Shown: positions 8,610-18,449, counted from the stretch's first letter. The stretch: 64,000 nucleotides of DNA from Acetoanaerobium pronyense (GCF_017874355.1 NZ_JAGGLI010000006.1:1-64000); one strand, 5' to 3'. The notes: generated by a model from the letters alone, not told the origin. Translations and numbers: made by a program.

Positions 8610-9041
8610 CTAAACAGTTACTTTATCAAAAGTAATAAAATAATCCTTTAATTCTTGTTCCAAGCTTGGATCATCAATGCTTGAAGAGATAATCATATCA
8701 ATTTCGTACTTATCTGTAAACTTATTTATATCTTTCATAAAGTCAATCATTATAGGAGTTATATTTCCTACAACCTTATCCATTCCGTCTATATATATCT
8801 TTTCTATGTCGTAATTTTCGCTTACAAGACCACATAAAAATCCATAGAGGGAATTGAATGTATTAAGCGCAAAATCCTGAGTGGAGATAAATCTTATATT
8901 TCTATGGAGCTGGTGCATATGTTTACTGCTTGATTCAATGTACACTATCTCACCTTTCGCAAGATCCACCGCTTCATTTGCCATATGAATCATAGCCTTT
9001 GTCTTTCCACTACCTGCCTCACCAACCAATAATTTTACCAT
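8610..9041 (-). CDS. small P-loop ATP-binding protein of unknown function
   Basis: The 143-residue protein begins almost directly with a Walker A motif, GEAGSGKT (residues 7-14), and has a Walker B-like stretch near IEKIYIDGMD. No further domain follows, so it is a minimal nucleotide-binding unit. The start ATG has the Shine-Dalgarno GAGG about 8 bases upstream. It is convergent with sdaAA and upstream of, on the same strand as, nothing else but the carboxypeptidase gene at 9130-10437, which reads toward it. I do not recognise a function; a regulatory ATPase or a remnant of a larger ATPase are both possible. Confidence 0.75.
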   Translation of the reverse strand: MVKLLVGEAGSGKTKAMIHMANEAVDLAKGEIVYIESSSKHMHQLHRNIRFISTQDFALNTFNSLYGFLCGLVSENYDIEKIYIDGMDKVVGNITPIMIDFMKDINKFTDKYEIDMIISSSIDDPSLEQELKDYFITFDKVTV

Positions 9042-9129
9042 TGGAATTACCTCCTCGTAAAATTTTGAAATGTTTGAATTTTTGTACTTATATATATTTA
9101 ACCAAAAAAACCTTTAAAAGGAAAGAGAA

Positions 9130-10437
9130 TTAATATATATTTTTATATTTTTTTCTTCTCATCCTTTTTCTTCTTTTTCTTAGCATAATTAGCCTCAAGG
9201 CAAAAATACTAAGTATAAAAATTACAAAGGATATAAAGGAGTAAAAAAGAAATCTTGGAATATTATCACTAAATACAGTCATAGCATATGATACTGTGAA
9301 TTTTGATTCCAAGTCATTAAAAGCTATTAGATCTAGTTCCTCCATAAAACTATCCCTTGTTACTATTACTTTACCCACAATATCCCCTTTATATACAGGA
9401 AATTGTAAATTATTAATTATTATTTCTGTATTATAAACTGGAGACTCATTTTGATTAAAAACATCAATCATATCTTTAGTTGTTCCATAATCTAATGACC
9501 CTTGGATAGTTTTAGGAAATTCCTCTGTTCCCAAAACATTATCCTTTTGAATAATACTTTTCAGAGAAAAATTTTCAAATCCATAATCCATAAGAATTCT
9601 TGAATCTCTATATACTTCGTATCCTTCTGCTTTAAAAACAACTGCAATAAATCTTATTCCATTTTTTTCACCAGAGGTTACAAGACAATTTCTTGCTTCA
9701 CCAGTATAGCCGGTTTTAACTCCGTCAATATAATCATATTTTATTGGTATGTATTCATTGTTATAGATGATTTTACTTGTAGACCATAAAAACCTATTTG
9801 TATTTCTAAAATATCTTTTTTCAGGTGTTTGCTCTGTTTCATCTAGAGTTACGTTTACTTGAGAAACTAATTCTCTAAATACATTGTTTTTCATTGCTTC
9901 TTTTGTAATCAAGGCCATATCATGTGGAGAGACCACATGCTCAGAATCTGGGAGACCATTTGGATTTTTAAAATTTGAATTTTTAGCTCCTAATTCCCTT
10001 GCTCTTTCATTCATAAGAACAGAGAAACTCTCTACACTTCCCGATATCTCTTTTGCCAATAGCACAGCCGCATCATTTGCAGACTTTACCATCAAAGCAT
10101 CAAGTAGGTTTCTTACGGTAAATCTTTCTCCAGGAAGTAGGTACATAGCACTTCCCTCAGCTGGCCCCATATCTTCTGGGACTGTTATGACTTTATTAAG
10201 GTCAAGGTGTTCTAAAGCTAAAAGAGCTGTGAGAACCTTTGTTGTTGAAGCTGGATACATAGGTTTATCTGCATTTTTCGAGTAAAGGATTTTTCCTGTT
10301 TCATATTCAATCAAGACAGCTCCTTCTGCAGAGATAGGCAGCTCTGTAAAGGAAGAACTTGCGTATGATGCTCTAGCTAAGCTGTTAAATATAAAAATAA
10401 ATAAAAATATTTTTTTGAAAATGGAAAGACAGTTCAT
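9130..10437 (-). CDS. dacF: D-alanyl-D-alanine carboxypeptidase (penicillin-binding protein 5/DacF type)
   Basis: It removes the terminal D-Ala from peptidoglycan pentapeptides outside the membrane. The product (435 residues) has a signal peptide (about 1-26), the catalytic SxxK tetrad STTK (64-67), SAN (119-121) and KTG (241-243). A C-terminal beta domain follows. The end differs from the classic amphipathic anchor: a true membrane span (about 395-418) precedes a basic tail rich in Arg and Lys. It probably forms a transcript with the P-loop gene downstream on the same strand, 88 bases away. Confidence 0.93.
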   Translation of the reverse strand: MNCLSIFKKIFLFIFIFNSLARASYASSSFTELPISAEGAVLIEYETGKILYSKNADKPMYPASTTKVLTALLALEHLDLNKVITVPEDMGPAEGSAMYLLPGERFTVRNLLDALMVKSANDAAVLLAKEISGSVESFSVLMNERARELGAKNSNFKNPNGLPDSEHVVSPHDMALITKEAMKNNVFRELVSQVNVTLDETEQTPEKRYFRNTNRFLWSTSKIIYNNEYIPIKYDYIDGVKTGYTGEARNCLVTSGEKNGIRFIAVVFKAEGYEVYRDSRILMDYGFENFSLKSIIQKDNVLGTEEFPKTIQGSLDYGTTKDMIDVFNQNESPVYNTEIIINNLQFPVYKGDIVGKVIVTRDSFMEELDLIAFNDLESKFTVSYAMTVFSDNIPRFLFYSFISFVIFILSIFALRLIMLRKRRKRMRRKKYKNIY

Positions 10438-10536
10438 TTATAAACCTCCATAAATTTAATTTCGTAAATAGTATATCATAATAGTTATTTTAGAATCCAT
10501 TGAATTAAGAATCTTTAGTAAATATATTTATCTAGG

Positions 10537-10566
10537 TTGCGGATTAAATAAATGGATATATATTCT
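10537..10566 (+). promoter_or_regulatory. candidate promoter for comEA
   Basis: TTGCGG (10537-10542) and TATTCT (10561-10566) with an 18-base spacer lie 43 bases upstream of the ATG. A G-rich Shine-Dalgarno (GGGGGTGG) follows. Confidence 0.4.
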
Positions 10567-10608
10567 ATTAGTAAATAAAGATTTCAAAAATAACTTCGGG
10601 GGTGGGTT

Positions 10609-11211
10609 ATGAAAAATAAAAAAGAAAAATACATAGTTGCTGTTATTGTTCTTTTTGCTTTGCTTTTAGGGGTTTACAGGATTTACCCAAGAGAAAAGGA
10701 ATACATAATAGATAAAGACAAAAATGATGAAATAGAAAATATTGAAGAAATCACTTTTGAAGATACATCTGAAAATACTGAAGTGACTGTTTTTATTAGT
10801 GGAGAGATAAATAGTCCAAAAGTAATAACCATGGAAAAAGGAAAGCGGCTTATAGATGCTGTAGAGGAATGTGGTGGTCTTACTGAAGATGCTGATCTCA
10901 ATAAAATAAATTTATCACTTGTTCTTGAAGAGGAAGGTCATTATATAATACCTAAGATTGGAGATGTTCTAGAAGCAACAAATACAAATTTTAGTGAAGC
11001 TGGAAGTATAAAATCCTTGAAAATTAATATCAACACTGCAACAAAGGATGAACTTAAAAGCCTTCCAGGGATAGGGGATGTTCTAGCAGACAGAATAATT
11101 GAAAAGCGAGATTCGATAGGGAGGTTTAAAAACATTGAGGATATAAAAGGGGTATCAGGTATAGGAGATAAAAAATATGATGATATAAAAGATAAGATTT
11201 CAACTGAATAA
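10609..11211 (+). CDS. comEA: ComEA-family DNA-binding protein
   Basis: ComEA binds double-stranded DNA outside the membrane during transformation. The 200-residue protein has an N-terminal anchor (about 8-24), an acidic linker, an SLBB-type domain (about 55-117, containing VFISGEINSPKVI) and two C-terminal helix-hairpin-helix motifs (LPGIGDVLADRI and VSGIGDKKYDDI). Domain order is that of standard ComEA. No ComEC or ComFA is adjacent, so competence itself is not shown; related proteins may serve other surface roles. Confidence 0.88.
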   Translation: MKNKKEKYIVAVIVLFALLLGVYRIYPREKEYIIDKDKNDEIENIEEITFEDTSENTEVTVFISGEINSPKVITMEKGKRLIDAVEECGGLTEDADLNKINLSLVLEEEGHYIIPKIGDVLEATNTNFSEAGSIKSLKININTATKDELKSLPGIGDVLADRIIEKRDSIGRFKNIEDIKGVSGIGDKKYDDIKDKISTE

Positions 11212-11275
11212 TATACAAAGCAAAGGGTATAAAGGTTTAATGATAATATTTGAAAATGAAGGGAGAAAATAAATC

Positions 11276-11788
11276 ATGGAAAAAAGAAGCGGAATAATAA
11301 CAATGAAGGGAAACCCTGTAACATTAGCAGGTAAAGAGATAAAAGTTGGAGACAAAGCTCCCAATTTTAAAGTCATAGACAATGATATGAATGAGGTTTC
11401 ATTTGAAACTTTTAAAGGAAAAAAAGTCATAATAAGTGTAGTGCCTTCTCTTGATACTTCTGTTTGTGAGTTTCAGACCACATCATTTAATGAAAGAGCA
11501 TCTGAGATTGAAGATGTTGTAATTTTGACTATCAGTGTAGACTTGCCATTTGCTCAAAAAAGATTTTGTGTAGGAAAAGGAATTGACAAAGTAAAGGTAT
11601 ATTCTGACCATAGAGATTTATCATTTGGAAAGGAATATGGATTTATAATTGAAGAACTCCGATTATTAGCTAGGGGTATTGTTGTTGTAGATAAAGAAGG
11701 AATAGTAAAATACGTTGAGTATGTAAAAGAGGTAACTGAGCATCCAGATTATGATAAGGCTATTGAAGAAGCTAAGAAATTAATATAA
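11276..11788 (+). CDS. tpx: thiol peroxidase (Tpx, atypical 2-Cys peroxiredoxin)
   Basis: It reduces hydrogen peroxide and alkyl peroxides using thioredoxin. The 170-residue protein has the peroxidatic site PSLDTSVC with Cys64 and Thr61, and the resolving Cys98 in FAQKRFC. The ending SDHRDLSFGKEYG and ELRLLARG stretches are family-typical. Some clostridial peroxiredoxins use selenocysteine at the active site, but here a normal TGT codon is used. The thioredoxin system of the glycine reductase operon could supply electrons. Confidence 0.95.
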   Translation: MEKRSGIITMKGNPVTLAGKEIKVGDKAPNFKVIDNDMNEVSFETFKGKKVIISVVPSLDTSVCEFQTTSFNERASEIEDVVILTISVDLPFAQKRFCVGKGIDKVKVYSDHRDLSFGKEYGFIIEELRLLARGIVVVDKEGIVKYVEYVKEVTEHPDYDKAIEEAKKLI

Positions 11789-11818
11789 ATTTTATTATAA
11801 ACTTTTAAAAAGTATAAG

Positions 11819-11844
11819 AGCTTGCCTTAGAGGCAAGCTTTTTC
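11819..11844 (+). terminator. terminator after tpx
   Basis: AGCTTGCCT (11819-11827) pairs with AGGCAAGCT (11831-11839) around a TAG loop, followed by TTTTTC. Confidence 0.88.
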
Positions 11845-11933
11845 ATTTTTCAAATATATAACCTCTCAGTCTTTATTATATATCCCTAAATATGTTATAT
11901 TGTTTTTATGTAAACGAAAGGATGGTTGGAAAA

Positions 11934-12977
11934 TTGGATAAAATAAGACTTACTCAGCTGACTACATCTTCTGGTTGAGCTGCTAAAATAGGGCCAAAGG
12001 ATTTGGCTAAAGCACTTGAAAATATTCCCCAGATGAATCATGAAAACTTAATTGTAGGATATGAAAAATCAGATGATGCTGCAGTATATAAAATAGATGA
12101 ACAAAAGGCTATTATTCAAACTCTGGATTTCTTTACGCCAGTTGTAGATGACCCCTACGTCTTTGGGGAAATAGCGGCAGCAAATTCTCTTTCTGATGTT
12201 TATGCTATGGGAGGAAAGCCCATTTTAGCCATGAACATAGTTTGCTTTCCAAACTGTCTTGATATGTCAGTACTTGGTGAAATCCTAAAAGGAGGACAAG
12301 CCAAGGTTCAAGAAGCAGGAGCACTCCTTGTAGGGGGACATTCTGTGGAAGACAACGAACCTAAATACGGTTTATCTGTAACTGGTATAGTTTCTCCTAA
12401 TAAGGTTTTAAAAAACTCTGGAGCAAGGCCTGGAGATGTTCTTATACTCACTAAACCTATAGGAACTGGAGTACTCAATACTGCAATAAAAGGAGAAGTA
12501 ATAGAAATAGAGCATTATAATGAAGCTATAAAGGTGATGTCAAGTTTGAACAAATATGCTGCAGAGGTATTTCATGACTTCACAATTAATGCAGCTACAG
12601 ATATTACAGGATTTGGATTAGTGGGACATCTTGTGGAAATGGCTAAGGGCTCGGAAACTACTATTGAAGTATTTTCAGGACAGGTGCCTATAATCAGTGG
12701 TGCTATTGATTATGCAGCTATGGGGATAATTCCAGCGGGGATGTATAATAATCGAGATTACTTTGAAGATGATGTACATTATGCAAATGAAAAAATAAAA
12801 AATACCCCTCTTTGCGATCTTCTTTATGATCCTCAAACTTCAGGGGGGTTATTACTATCCTTACCGGAAAAAGATGGGGGAAAAATGGTTGAAGCTCTCA
12901 AAAAAAATGGTTGCCTGTCCTATAGCATAATAGGCAAAGTGCATGATAAAAAAGAAAAATATCTAATAATGGAGTAG
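11934..12977 (+). CDS. selD: selenide, water dikinase SelD, itself a selenoprotein
   Basis: SelD makes selenophosphate from selenide and ATP, the selenium donor for tRNA-Sec. Standard translation begins only at 12003, but the frame upstream reads L-T-T-S-S-G-UGA-A-A-K, the catalytic loop of SelD, with the UGA at 11976-11978 in the place of the catalytic Cys. I choose the TTG at 11934, because AAAGGATGG lies 8 bases before it and the N-terminus then reads [14 protein letters not shown] as in relatives; an ATG at 11922 has its Shine-Dalgarno too close. This gives 347 residues with Sec15, the usual length. selA follows after 8 bases. Confidence 0.93.
11993..12007 (+). other. candidate bacterial SECIS hairpin in selD
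   Basis: GCCAAA (11993-11998) pairs perfectly with TTTGGC (12002-12007) around a GGA loop. The loop GG is 20 bases after the UGA, within the range known for SelB-dependent recoding. The same arrangement is seen in grdB. Confidence 0.6.
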
Positions 12978-12985
12978 ATAATATT

Positions 12986-14389
12986 ATGAGTAAAACTAAT
13001 TTGGAAATCATAAAAAAAATTCCTTCTGTTGACTTGATTCTTCAAGATAGTTACGTGAAAAAACAAGAAGAAAAAGATGGAAGAGAAAAAACTGTACAAA
13101 ATATTAGAGAAGTATTAGTAGATTTTAGAAAAAAAATACTAAATGGAGATATCACTGATGAAAAAATGATTTCTATTTCAAGTATAGTGGAGCAGCTCAA
13201 AGAAATCGAAAGAAAAATGTCAAATAGAAAGCTTAGACAAACTATTAATGGAACTGGGATAGTGGTTCATACAAATCTTGGAAGATCTCCTATATCAAAA
13301 AAAATATTAGATGATTCCCTAAAAACTATAGAAAACTATTGTAACTTGGAATTCAACATAGAAACAGGCAAAAGGGGATCAAGGCATGATCATCTCAGAG
13401 ATTTGCTAGTTCAAATTACAGGAGCTGAAGATGCTATAGTTGTTAATAACAATGCAGCGGCTGTACTTTTGATTCTTTCAACATTTTCACAAGATAAAGA
13501 AGTTATAGTTTCAAGAGGAGAACTTGTAGAAGTAGGGGGTTCTTTTAGAATTCCTAGTGTAATGGAGCAAAGTGGGGCTAAACTTGTTGAGATTGGAGCC
13601 ACAAACAAGACTCATATTCATGATTATGAAAATGCAATAACTCCACAAACTTCACTCTTGATGAAAATCCATACAAGCAATTATAAAATTTTAGGATTTA
13701 CAAAATCAGTATCGGGTTTTGAACTTAAAGACATAGGAGAAAGATATGATATTCCAGTGGTTGAAGATCTAGGAAGCGGAGTATTAATTGATTTAAGAAA
13801 ATTTGGTTTAAGCTATGAACCAACGGTACAAGATGCAGTAAAGCAAGGAATAGATATAATTTCATTTAGCGGAGACAAGCTTTTAGGTGGACCTCAAGCA
13901 GGGATTATTGTAGGAAAAAAGAAATATATAGACATGATGAAAAAAAACCAACTCTTAAGGGCATTAAGGGTGGACAAGGTAATAATATCCCTACTGTATA
14001 ACACTCTAAGAACATATTTAAATGAAGATAATGCGGTAGCTGAAATCCCAATATTGAAAATGCTATCTGAAAAACCTGAAACCATAAAAGAGCGTGCACA
14101 AGGTCTTAAAAATCTACTTGATATTCCTGAAGATATAGCGGATATATCCATCGAGGAGTGCCTATCTCAAGTTGGAGGAGGTTCTTTGCCTAATGAATTT
14201 ATGGAAAGCTTTGCATTAACTATAAAACCAAAATCTACAAGTGTAAATAAACTTGAATCAAAATTAAGGCTTGGAGATTATAATATAATAACAAGAATTA
14301 ATGAGGATAAGATATTTATAGATTTAAGAACAATATTTGAAAAAGATATTGAAAAGATAGCAAGTGAGTTAAAAAAATATTTGAATTAG
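12986..14389 (+). CDS. selA: L-seryl-tRNA(Sec) selenium transferase
   Basis: SelA converts Ser-tRNA(Sec) to Sec-tRNA(Sec) with selenophosphate and PLP, as a large ring-shaped oligomer. The 467-residue product has the N-terminal tRNA-binding domain, the stretch GTGIVVHTNLGRSP (89-102), and the PLP lysine at about 298 in FSGDKLLGGPQAG. Length is normal. It is the middle gene of selD-selA-selB with 8 and 12 base gaps, so one transcript is likely. Confidence 0.97.
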   Translation: MSKTNLEIIKKIPSVDLILQDSYVKKQEEKDGREKTVQNIREVLVDFRKKILNGDITDEKMISISSIVEQLKEIERKMSNRKLRQTINGTGIVVHTNLGRSPISKKILDDSLKTIENYCNLEFNIETGKRGSRHDHLRDLLVQITGAEDAIVVNNNAAAVLLILSTFSQDKEVIVSRGELVEVGGSFRIPSVMEQSGAKLVEIGATNKTHIHDYENAITPQTSLLMKIHTSNYKILGFTKSVSGFELKDIGERYDIPVVEDLGSGVLIDLRKFGLSYEPTVQDAVKQGIDIISFSGDKLLGGPQAGIIVGKKKYIDMMKKNQLLRALRVDKVIISLLYNTLRTYLNEDNAVAEIPILKMLSEKPETIKERAQGLKNLLDIPEDIADISIEECLSQVGGGSLPNEFMESFALTIKPKSTSVNKLESKLRLGDYNIITRINEDKIFIDLRTIFEKDIEKIASELKKYLN

Positions 14390-14401
14390 AGGTATCTTTA
14401 G

Positions 14402-16279
14402 ATGAATAAAAATATAATAATTGGAACTGCTGGGCATATAGATCACGGAAAGACCACCCTAATAAAAGCTCTTACTGGAACGGATACCGACAGATTAAAG
14501 GAAGAGAAAAAAAGGGGAATATCTATAGATTTAGGGTTTACAAGCTTTAAAATAAATGAAAATAAAAGTGCTGGAATCATAGATGTTCCAGGGCATGAAA
14601 AATTTTTAAAGAATATGCTTGCTGGTGTAGCTGGTATGGATATGATTTTACTAGTAGTATCTGCAGAAGAGGGAATCATGCCTCAAACTAGGGAGCATCT
14701 AGATATATTAAATTTAATTGGAATAAAAAAAGGAATTGTTGTAATAACAAAAGCTGAAAAGGTAGAAAAGGAATTTATTGAACTTATAAAAGAAGATATA
14801 ATTTCAGAAATAAAAGGAACATTTTTAGAAAATAGCGAAATAATAGCAGTAGACTCAATTTCAAGATTTGGAATTAATGATCTTGTGAAAAAAATTGATA
14901 ACATGACAGATGAAGTAGAACCCAAAAACTTAAGTGTGCCTGCAAGGATGTTTGTTGATAGAGTATTTTCAATAAAAGGCTTCGGAACTGTGCTTACAGG
15001 AACTCTAATAGAAGGGACTTTGAATGTGGATGATGAAGTAACGATATATCCTAAAAAAATCACTTCAAAAGTAAGAAATATTCAAGTACATTCAAAGAGT
15101 GTAAACTCTGGTTATGCAGGGCAGAGGGTGGCAGTTAATGTCTCTGGAATTTCAGTTGATGAAGTTGAAAGAGGAGATATTCTTTCAAGTTCAAACAGTA
15201 TTCCAAAGAGCATGATGATAGATGCAAAGATAAAAATTCTAAAAAATGCATCAAGGGACCTTGAACACTGGGATAGAGTTAGAGTCTATCATGGAGCAAG
15301 AGAGATACTAGGTAGGGTTGTTCCCCTTGAGAAAAATAGGATTAATAAAGGTGAAGAAGGCTATGTACAAATAAGACTAGAAGAGGTTTTAGCATCAAAA
15401 TCTATGGACAAAATAATACTGAGATTCTATTCGCCTATGGAAACAATAGGTGGAGGAACTATCCTTGACCCGAATCCTCCAAAGCATAATATCAATCTAG
15501 ATATTGTGGAGAATCTTAGAATAAAAGAAGAGGGAAGATTAGAAGATAAAATAGAAAAAGTTCTTATGGAATCAAGCTCACCTCTTTTATCTGAAGTTAT
15601 AACTCAAGAACTAAATGAAGATAAAAAAATAGTCGAAGAAGGATTAGAGATTCTAATAGAAGAAGAGAGAGCTCTTAAAATTAATGAGGGATATTTTAGT
15701 AAAGATAAATTAGCTGAATTAAACATAAAGGCCATAGACGTAATAAGTAAATATCACAAAACTTTCCCATATAGATTTGGAATATCAAAAGAAGAACTAA
15801 GGTCTAGAGTATATAAATCATTTAAGCCAAAAGATTTTGATAAAGTACTTGAGCTTTTAAATATATCAAAAGAAGTAAAAATAAAAGAAAATATAATTTC
15901 TTTAACAGACTTTGAAATCACATATGAAGGAAAGGGAGCAGCTGTAAAAAAAGAACTTGAAAATCATTATCTAAATAATATGTCTCCACTTCAGACAGAT
16001 AAAGTAACTGAAAAAGATAGTCTAAAGGAAGAAATCTTAAACTCATTAATAGGAATCAAGCTTCAAAGAATAAGCGATGATTTAATATACGATATAAGTC
16101 TTATGGAAAAGATAAAGAATGATTTGTTGAATTTTTTAGCTGAAAATGAAAAAATAACAGTTAAAGACTTTAAAGATATGACAGGGCTTAGCAGAAAATA
16201 TACAATAGCAATACTTGAATACTTTGACAACAATAAAATCACTAAAAGAGATGGAGATTTTAGAATAAAGTACAATTAA
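14402..16279 (+). CDS. selB: selenocysteine-specific elongation factor SelB
   Basis: SelB is a GTPase that carries Sec-tRNA(Sec) to the ribosome and binds the SECIS hairpin. The G1 motif is GHIDHGKT (residues 11-18), followed by the switch region RGISIDLGF and DVPGHEKF. After the EF-Tu-like domains come the C-terminal winged-helix domains (about 370-625), which bind the SECIS RNA. The length of 625 residues is complete. The tRNA-Sec gene follows after 79 bases. Confidence 0.97.
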   Translation: MNKNIIIGTAGHIDHGKTTLIKALTGTDTDRLKEEKKRGISIDLGFTSFKINENKSAGIIDVPGHEKFLKNMLAGVAGMDMILLVVSAEEGIMPQTREHLDILNLIGIKKGIVVITKAEKVEKEFIELIKEDIISEIKGTFLENSEIIAVDSISRFGINDLVKKIDNMTDEVEPKNLSVPARMFVDRVFSIKGFGTVLTGTLIEGTLNVDDEVTIYPKKITSKVRNIQVHSKSVNSGYAGQRVAVNVSGISVDEVERGDILSSSNSIPKSMMIDAKIKILKNASRDLEHWDRVRVYHGAREILGRVVPLEKNRINKGEEGYVQIRLEEVLASKSMDKIILRFYSPMETIGGGTILDPNPPKHNINLDIVENLRIKEEGRLEDKIEKVLMESSSPLLSEVITQELNEDKKIVEEGLEILIEEERALKINEGYFSKDKLAELNIKAIDVISKYHKTFPYRFGISKEELRSRVYKSFKPKDFDKVLELLNISKEVKIKENIISLTDFEITYEGKGAAVKKELENHYLNNMSPLQTDKVTEKDSLKEEILNSLIGIKLQRISDDLIYDISLMEKIKNDLLNFLAENEKITVKDFKDMTGLSRKYTIAILEYFDNNKITKRDGDFRIKYN

Positions 16280-16311
16280 TTACATGAAGATAAAGTCTTT
16301 GAAAATACATC

Positions 16312-16341
16312 TTGTTTCAAAACATAAAGTTATGTTATAAT
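16312..16341 (+). promoter_or_regulatory. candidate promoter for tRNA-Sec
   Basis: TTGTTT (16312-16317) and a consensus TATAAT (16336-16341) are separated by 18 bases, about 17 bases before the tRNA 5' end. The tRNA can thus be made independently of selB. Confidence 0.55.
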
Positions 16342-16358
16342 CCATAGGTAGTTTAATT

Positions 16359-16455
16359 GGGAGTAGATGGGTGCTGGTGTGCCCTCTGGTCTTCAAAACC
16401 AGTTTGAGGGGTTAGGAGCTTCTTAGGTGGGTTCGATTCCCACATACTCCCGCCA
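16359..16455 (+). tRNA. selC: tRNA-Sec (anticodon TCA)
   Basis: The 97-base gene runs from GGGAGTAG to an encoded CCA. The anticodon stem CTGGT / ACCAG encloses CTTCAAA with the UCA anticodon, which reads UGA. The T arm GTGGG-TTCGATT-CCCAC and a long variable arm are visible, and the acceptor stem pairs seven bases (GGGAGTA with TACTCCC) with a G-A apposition at the eighth. Length, anticodon and extra arm identify it, and it lies directly after selB. Confidence 0.95.
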
Positions 16456-16550
16456 ATTTTTTTGAAAAATTAAATCCACATGTAAAGAACTTAAATTGTC
16501 ATCAACTTTATTATATGCACTAAAAAAATATTATAGGGGTGAATTTATCT

Positions 16551-17747
16551 ATGAAGGTTTTAGTTATTAACTGCGGAAGTTCTTCACTTAAGTATCAAGT
16601 AATTGATATGGAAAATGAGAACGTTTTAGCTAAAGGGCTTGTTGAAAGAATTGGTATTCCAGGATCTGTACTTAAACACGAAGCAACAGGAAAAGAAAAA
16701 GTAACAATAGAAGATGAGATGCAAGATCACAAGATTGCACTTGAGCATGTTATTAAAGCTATACTTGATCCAGCTCATGGAGCAATAAAGGATATAAGCG
16801 AGATAACAGCAGTTGGACATAGAGTAGTACATGGAGGAGAAAAATTCTCAGCATCTGTAAAAATAGATGAAGATGTAAAAAAAGCTGTTGAAGAGTGTAT
16901 AGAGCTAGCTCCATTACATAACCCTCCAAACCTAATAGGAATAAATGCATGTGAAGAAATACTTCCTGGAGTTCCTATGGTTGGAGTTTTTGATACTGCA
17001 TTCCATCAGACTATGCCAAAATCATCTTATCTATACGGACTTCCGTATGAGTACTATGAAAAATATAAGATGAGAAAATATGGATTCCACGGAACATCTC
17101 ATAAGTATGTATCGCAAAGAACTGCGGAGCTTCTTGGGAAAAACCCAGAAGATATCAATATAATAACTTGCCACTTAGGAAACGGTGCGAGTGTTACTGC
17201 AATAGAAAAAGGAAAGTCTGTAGATACTTCAATGGGATTAACTCCACTTCAAGGTCTTATAATGGGAACTAGATGCGGAGATATAGATCCAGCTATAGTA
17301 ACTTTTTTAATGGAAAAAGAAAATCTTAGCATATCTCAGATTAATGATGTTATGAATAAAAAATCTGGAGTGTTAGGTATTTCTGGAGTAAGCTCTGACT
17401 TTAGAGATATAGAGCAAGCTGCTGCTGACAATAACGAAAGAGCTAAAGTTGCTCTAGAAACATACTACAAGACTGTAAAAAAATACATCGGTTCATATAT
17501 GGCAGAAATGGGAAGTCTTGATGCTATAATATTTACAGCAGGATTAGGAGAAAACTCTTCTGAGGCTAGAGCTGAAATCTGTAAAGATATGCAGGCACTT
17601 GGTATAGAGGTTGATTCTGAGAGAAATAATGTTAGAGGAAAAGAGCAAATAATATCTTCGGATGCTTCTAAGATAAAAGTATTAGTTATTCCTACTAATG
17701 AAGAGCTAATGATTGCAAGAGAGACTTTAGAAGTACTTAACAAATAA
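16551..17747 (+). CDS. ackA: acetate kinase
   Basis: It converts acetyl phosphate and ADP to acetate and ATP. In this organism the acetyl phosphate can come from glycine reductase. The product shows the phosphotransferase motifs [11 protein letters not shown] near the N-terminus, [17 protein letters not shown] and HLGNGAS. I start at ATG 16551 (398 residues), which gives the usual MKVLVINCG; a GTG at 16539 lies inside the Shine-Dalgarno AGGGGTG (16534-16540). No phosphotransacetylase gene is adjacent. Confidence 0.97.
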   Translation: MKVLVINCGSSSLKYQVIDMENENVLAKGLVERIGIPGSVLKHEATGKEKVTIEDEMQDHKIALEHVIKAILDPAHGAIKDISEITAVGHRVVHGGEKFSASVKIDEDVKKAVEECIELAPLHNPPNLIGINACEEILPGVPMVGVFDTAFHQTMPKSSYLYGLPYEYYEKYKMRKYGFHGTSHKYVSQRTAELLGKNPEDINIITCHLGNGASVTAIEKGKSVDTSMGLTPLQGLIMGTRCGDIDPAIVTFLMEKENLSISQINDVMNKKSGVLGISGVSSDFRDIEQAAADNNERAKVALETYYKTVKKYIGSYMAEMGSLDAIIFTAGLGENSSEARAEICKDMQALGIEVDSERNNVRGKEQIISSDASKIKVLVIPTNEELMIARETLEVLNK

Positions 17748-17820
17748 AGAAAACAGCTAGAAGACTAGATGAAAGCTTCTTAAAACTATTAAGAATTTTA
17801 TTGAAATGCTATAAAAACTC

Positions 17821-17845
17821 AAGGAGGCTTTATGCCTCCTTATTC
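17821..17845 (+). terminator. terminator after ackA
   Basis: AAGGAGGC (17821-17828) pairs with GCCTCCTT (17834-17841) around TTTAT. The T run after it is short (TATTC), so efficiency may be moderate. Confidence 0.7.
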
Positions 17846-17861
17846 TATCAAGTTATTTTAC

Positions 17862-17890
17862 TTGACAAAACACTAGCCTGTTTGTATAAT
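17862..17890 (+). promoter_or_regulatory. consensus promoter for the YceD-rpmF operon
   Basis: TTGACA (17862-17867) and TATAAT (17885-17890) are both perfect consensus boxes with a 17-base spacer. It is one of the strongest vegetative promoters in the window, as expected for a ribosomal protein operon. Confidence 0.85.
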
Positions 17891-17919
17891 TAGTTTTGTT
17901 GATTATTGAGGTGTTATAA

Positions 17920-18426
17920 ATGGAAATATCCATAAAAGAGTTCAAGGGATTAAGTAAGACCACTATGGCAATAGAAAATGTAGTCTTGCCAATAGATTAC
18001 AAGAAAATAGGCAATTTAGAGTATCACTTTTATAAAAAGCCTGAAATAAGAGGAAAACTATCTAAGGACAAATCCAGAATAATTGGAGAGTTTGAAATAA
18101 ATGTTTTTCTTGAAGAACAGTGCTCAAGATGTCTTAAAGAGCTTCACAATTCATATGAGTTTCAGGTTGACGGAGTACTTGTTGACGAAAACCTTGAATA
18201 TGAGGACTTTGAAAGCATTATTATTGAAGATGAAAAAGTGAATCTAACTCAAATATTAGAGATTGCCCTAATAGAAAACACATCCATCAAAACTTTATGT
18301 GATGAAGGTTGTAAAGGATTGTGCAAAACCTGTGGTGGCAATCTAAATTTGGATGAATGCATATGCGATAGTGAAGAATATGACGTTGATCCAAGACTTG
18401 AAAAGCTTAAGGATATTTTAAAATGA
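17920..18426 (+). CDS. YceD/DUF177 family protein
   Basis: YceD-type proteins are linked to 23S rRNA accumulation and lie before rpmF in most bacteria, as here (23 bases). The 168-residue product has the family CxxC in QCSRCLKEL, and a cysteine-rich tail (CDEGCKGLCKTCGG, then CIC) that probably binds zinc, as in many Firmicute members. The biochemical function is not established. Confidence 0.88.
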   Translation: MEISIKEFKGLSKTTMAIENVVLPIDYKKIGNLEYHFYKKPEIRGKLSKDKSRIIGEFEINVFLEEQCSRCLKELHNSYEFQVDGVLVDENLEYEDFESIIIEDEKVNLTQILEIALIENTSIKTLCDEGCKGLCKTCGGNLNLDECICDSEEYDVDPRLEKLKDILK

Positions 18427-18449
18427 TTATTTTAAAGGAGGTGCACTAA

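Noticed and set aside
9884-10285. Long plus-strand open frame inside dacF
   Set aside because: It is antisense to a gene with all three penicillin-binding protein motifs and has no ribosome-binding site.
12003-12977. Apparent start of selD at 12003
   Set aside because: The frame extends upstream through an in-frame UGA in the catalytic loop; the short version lacks the active-site residue.
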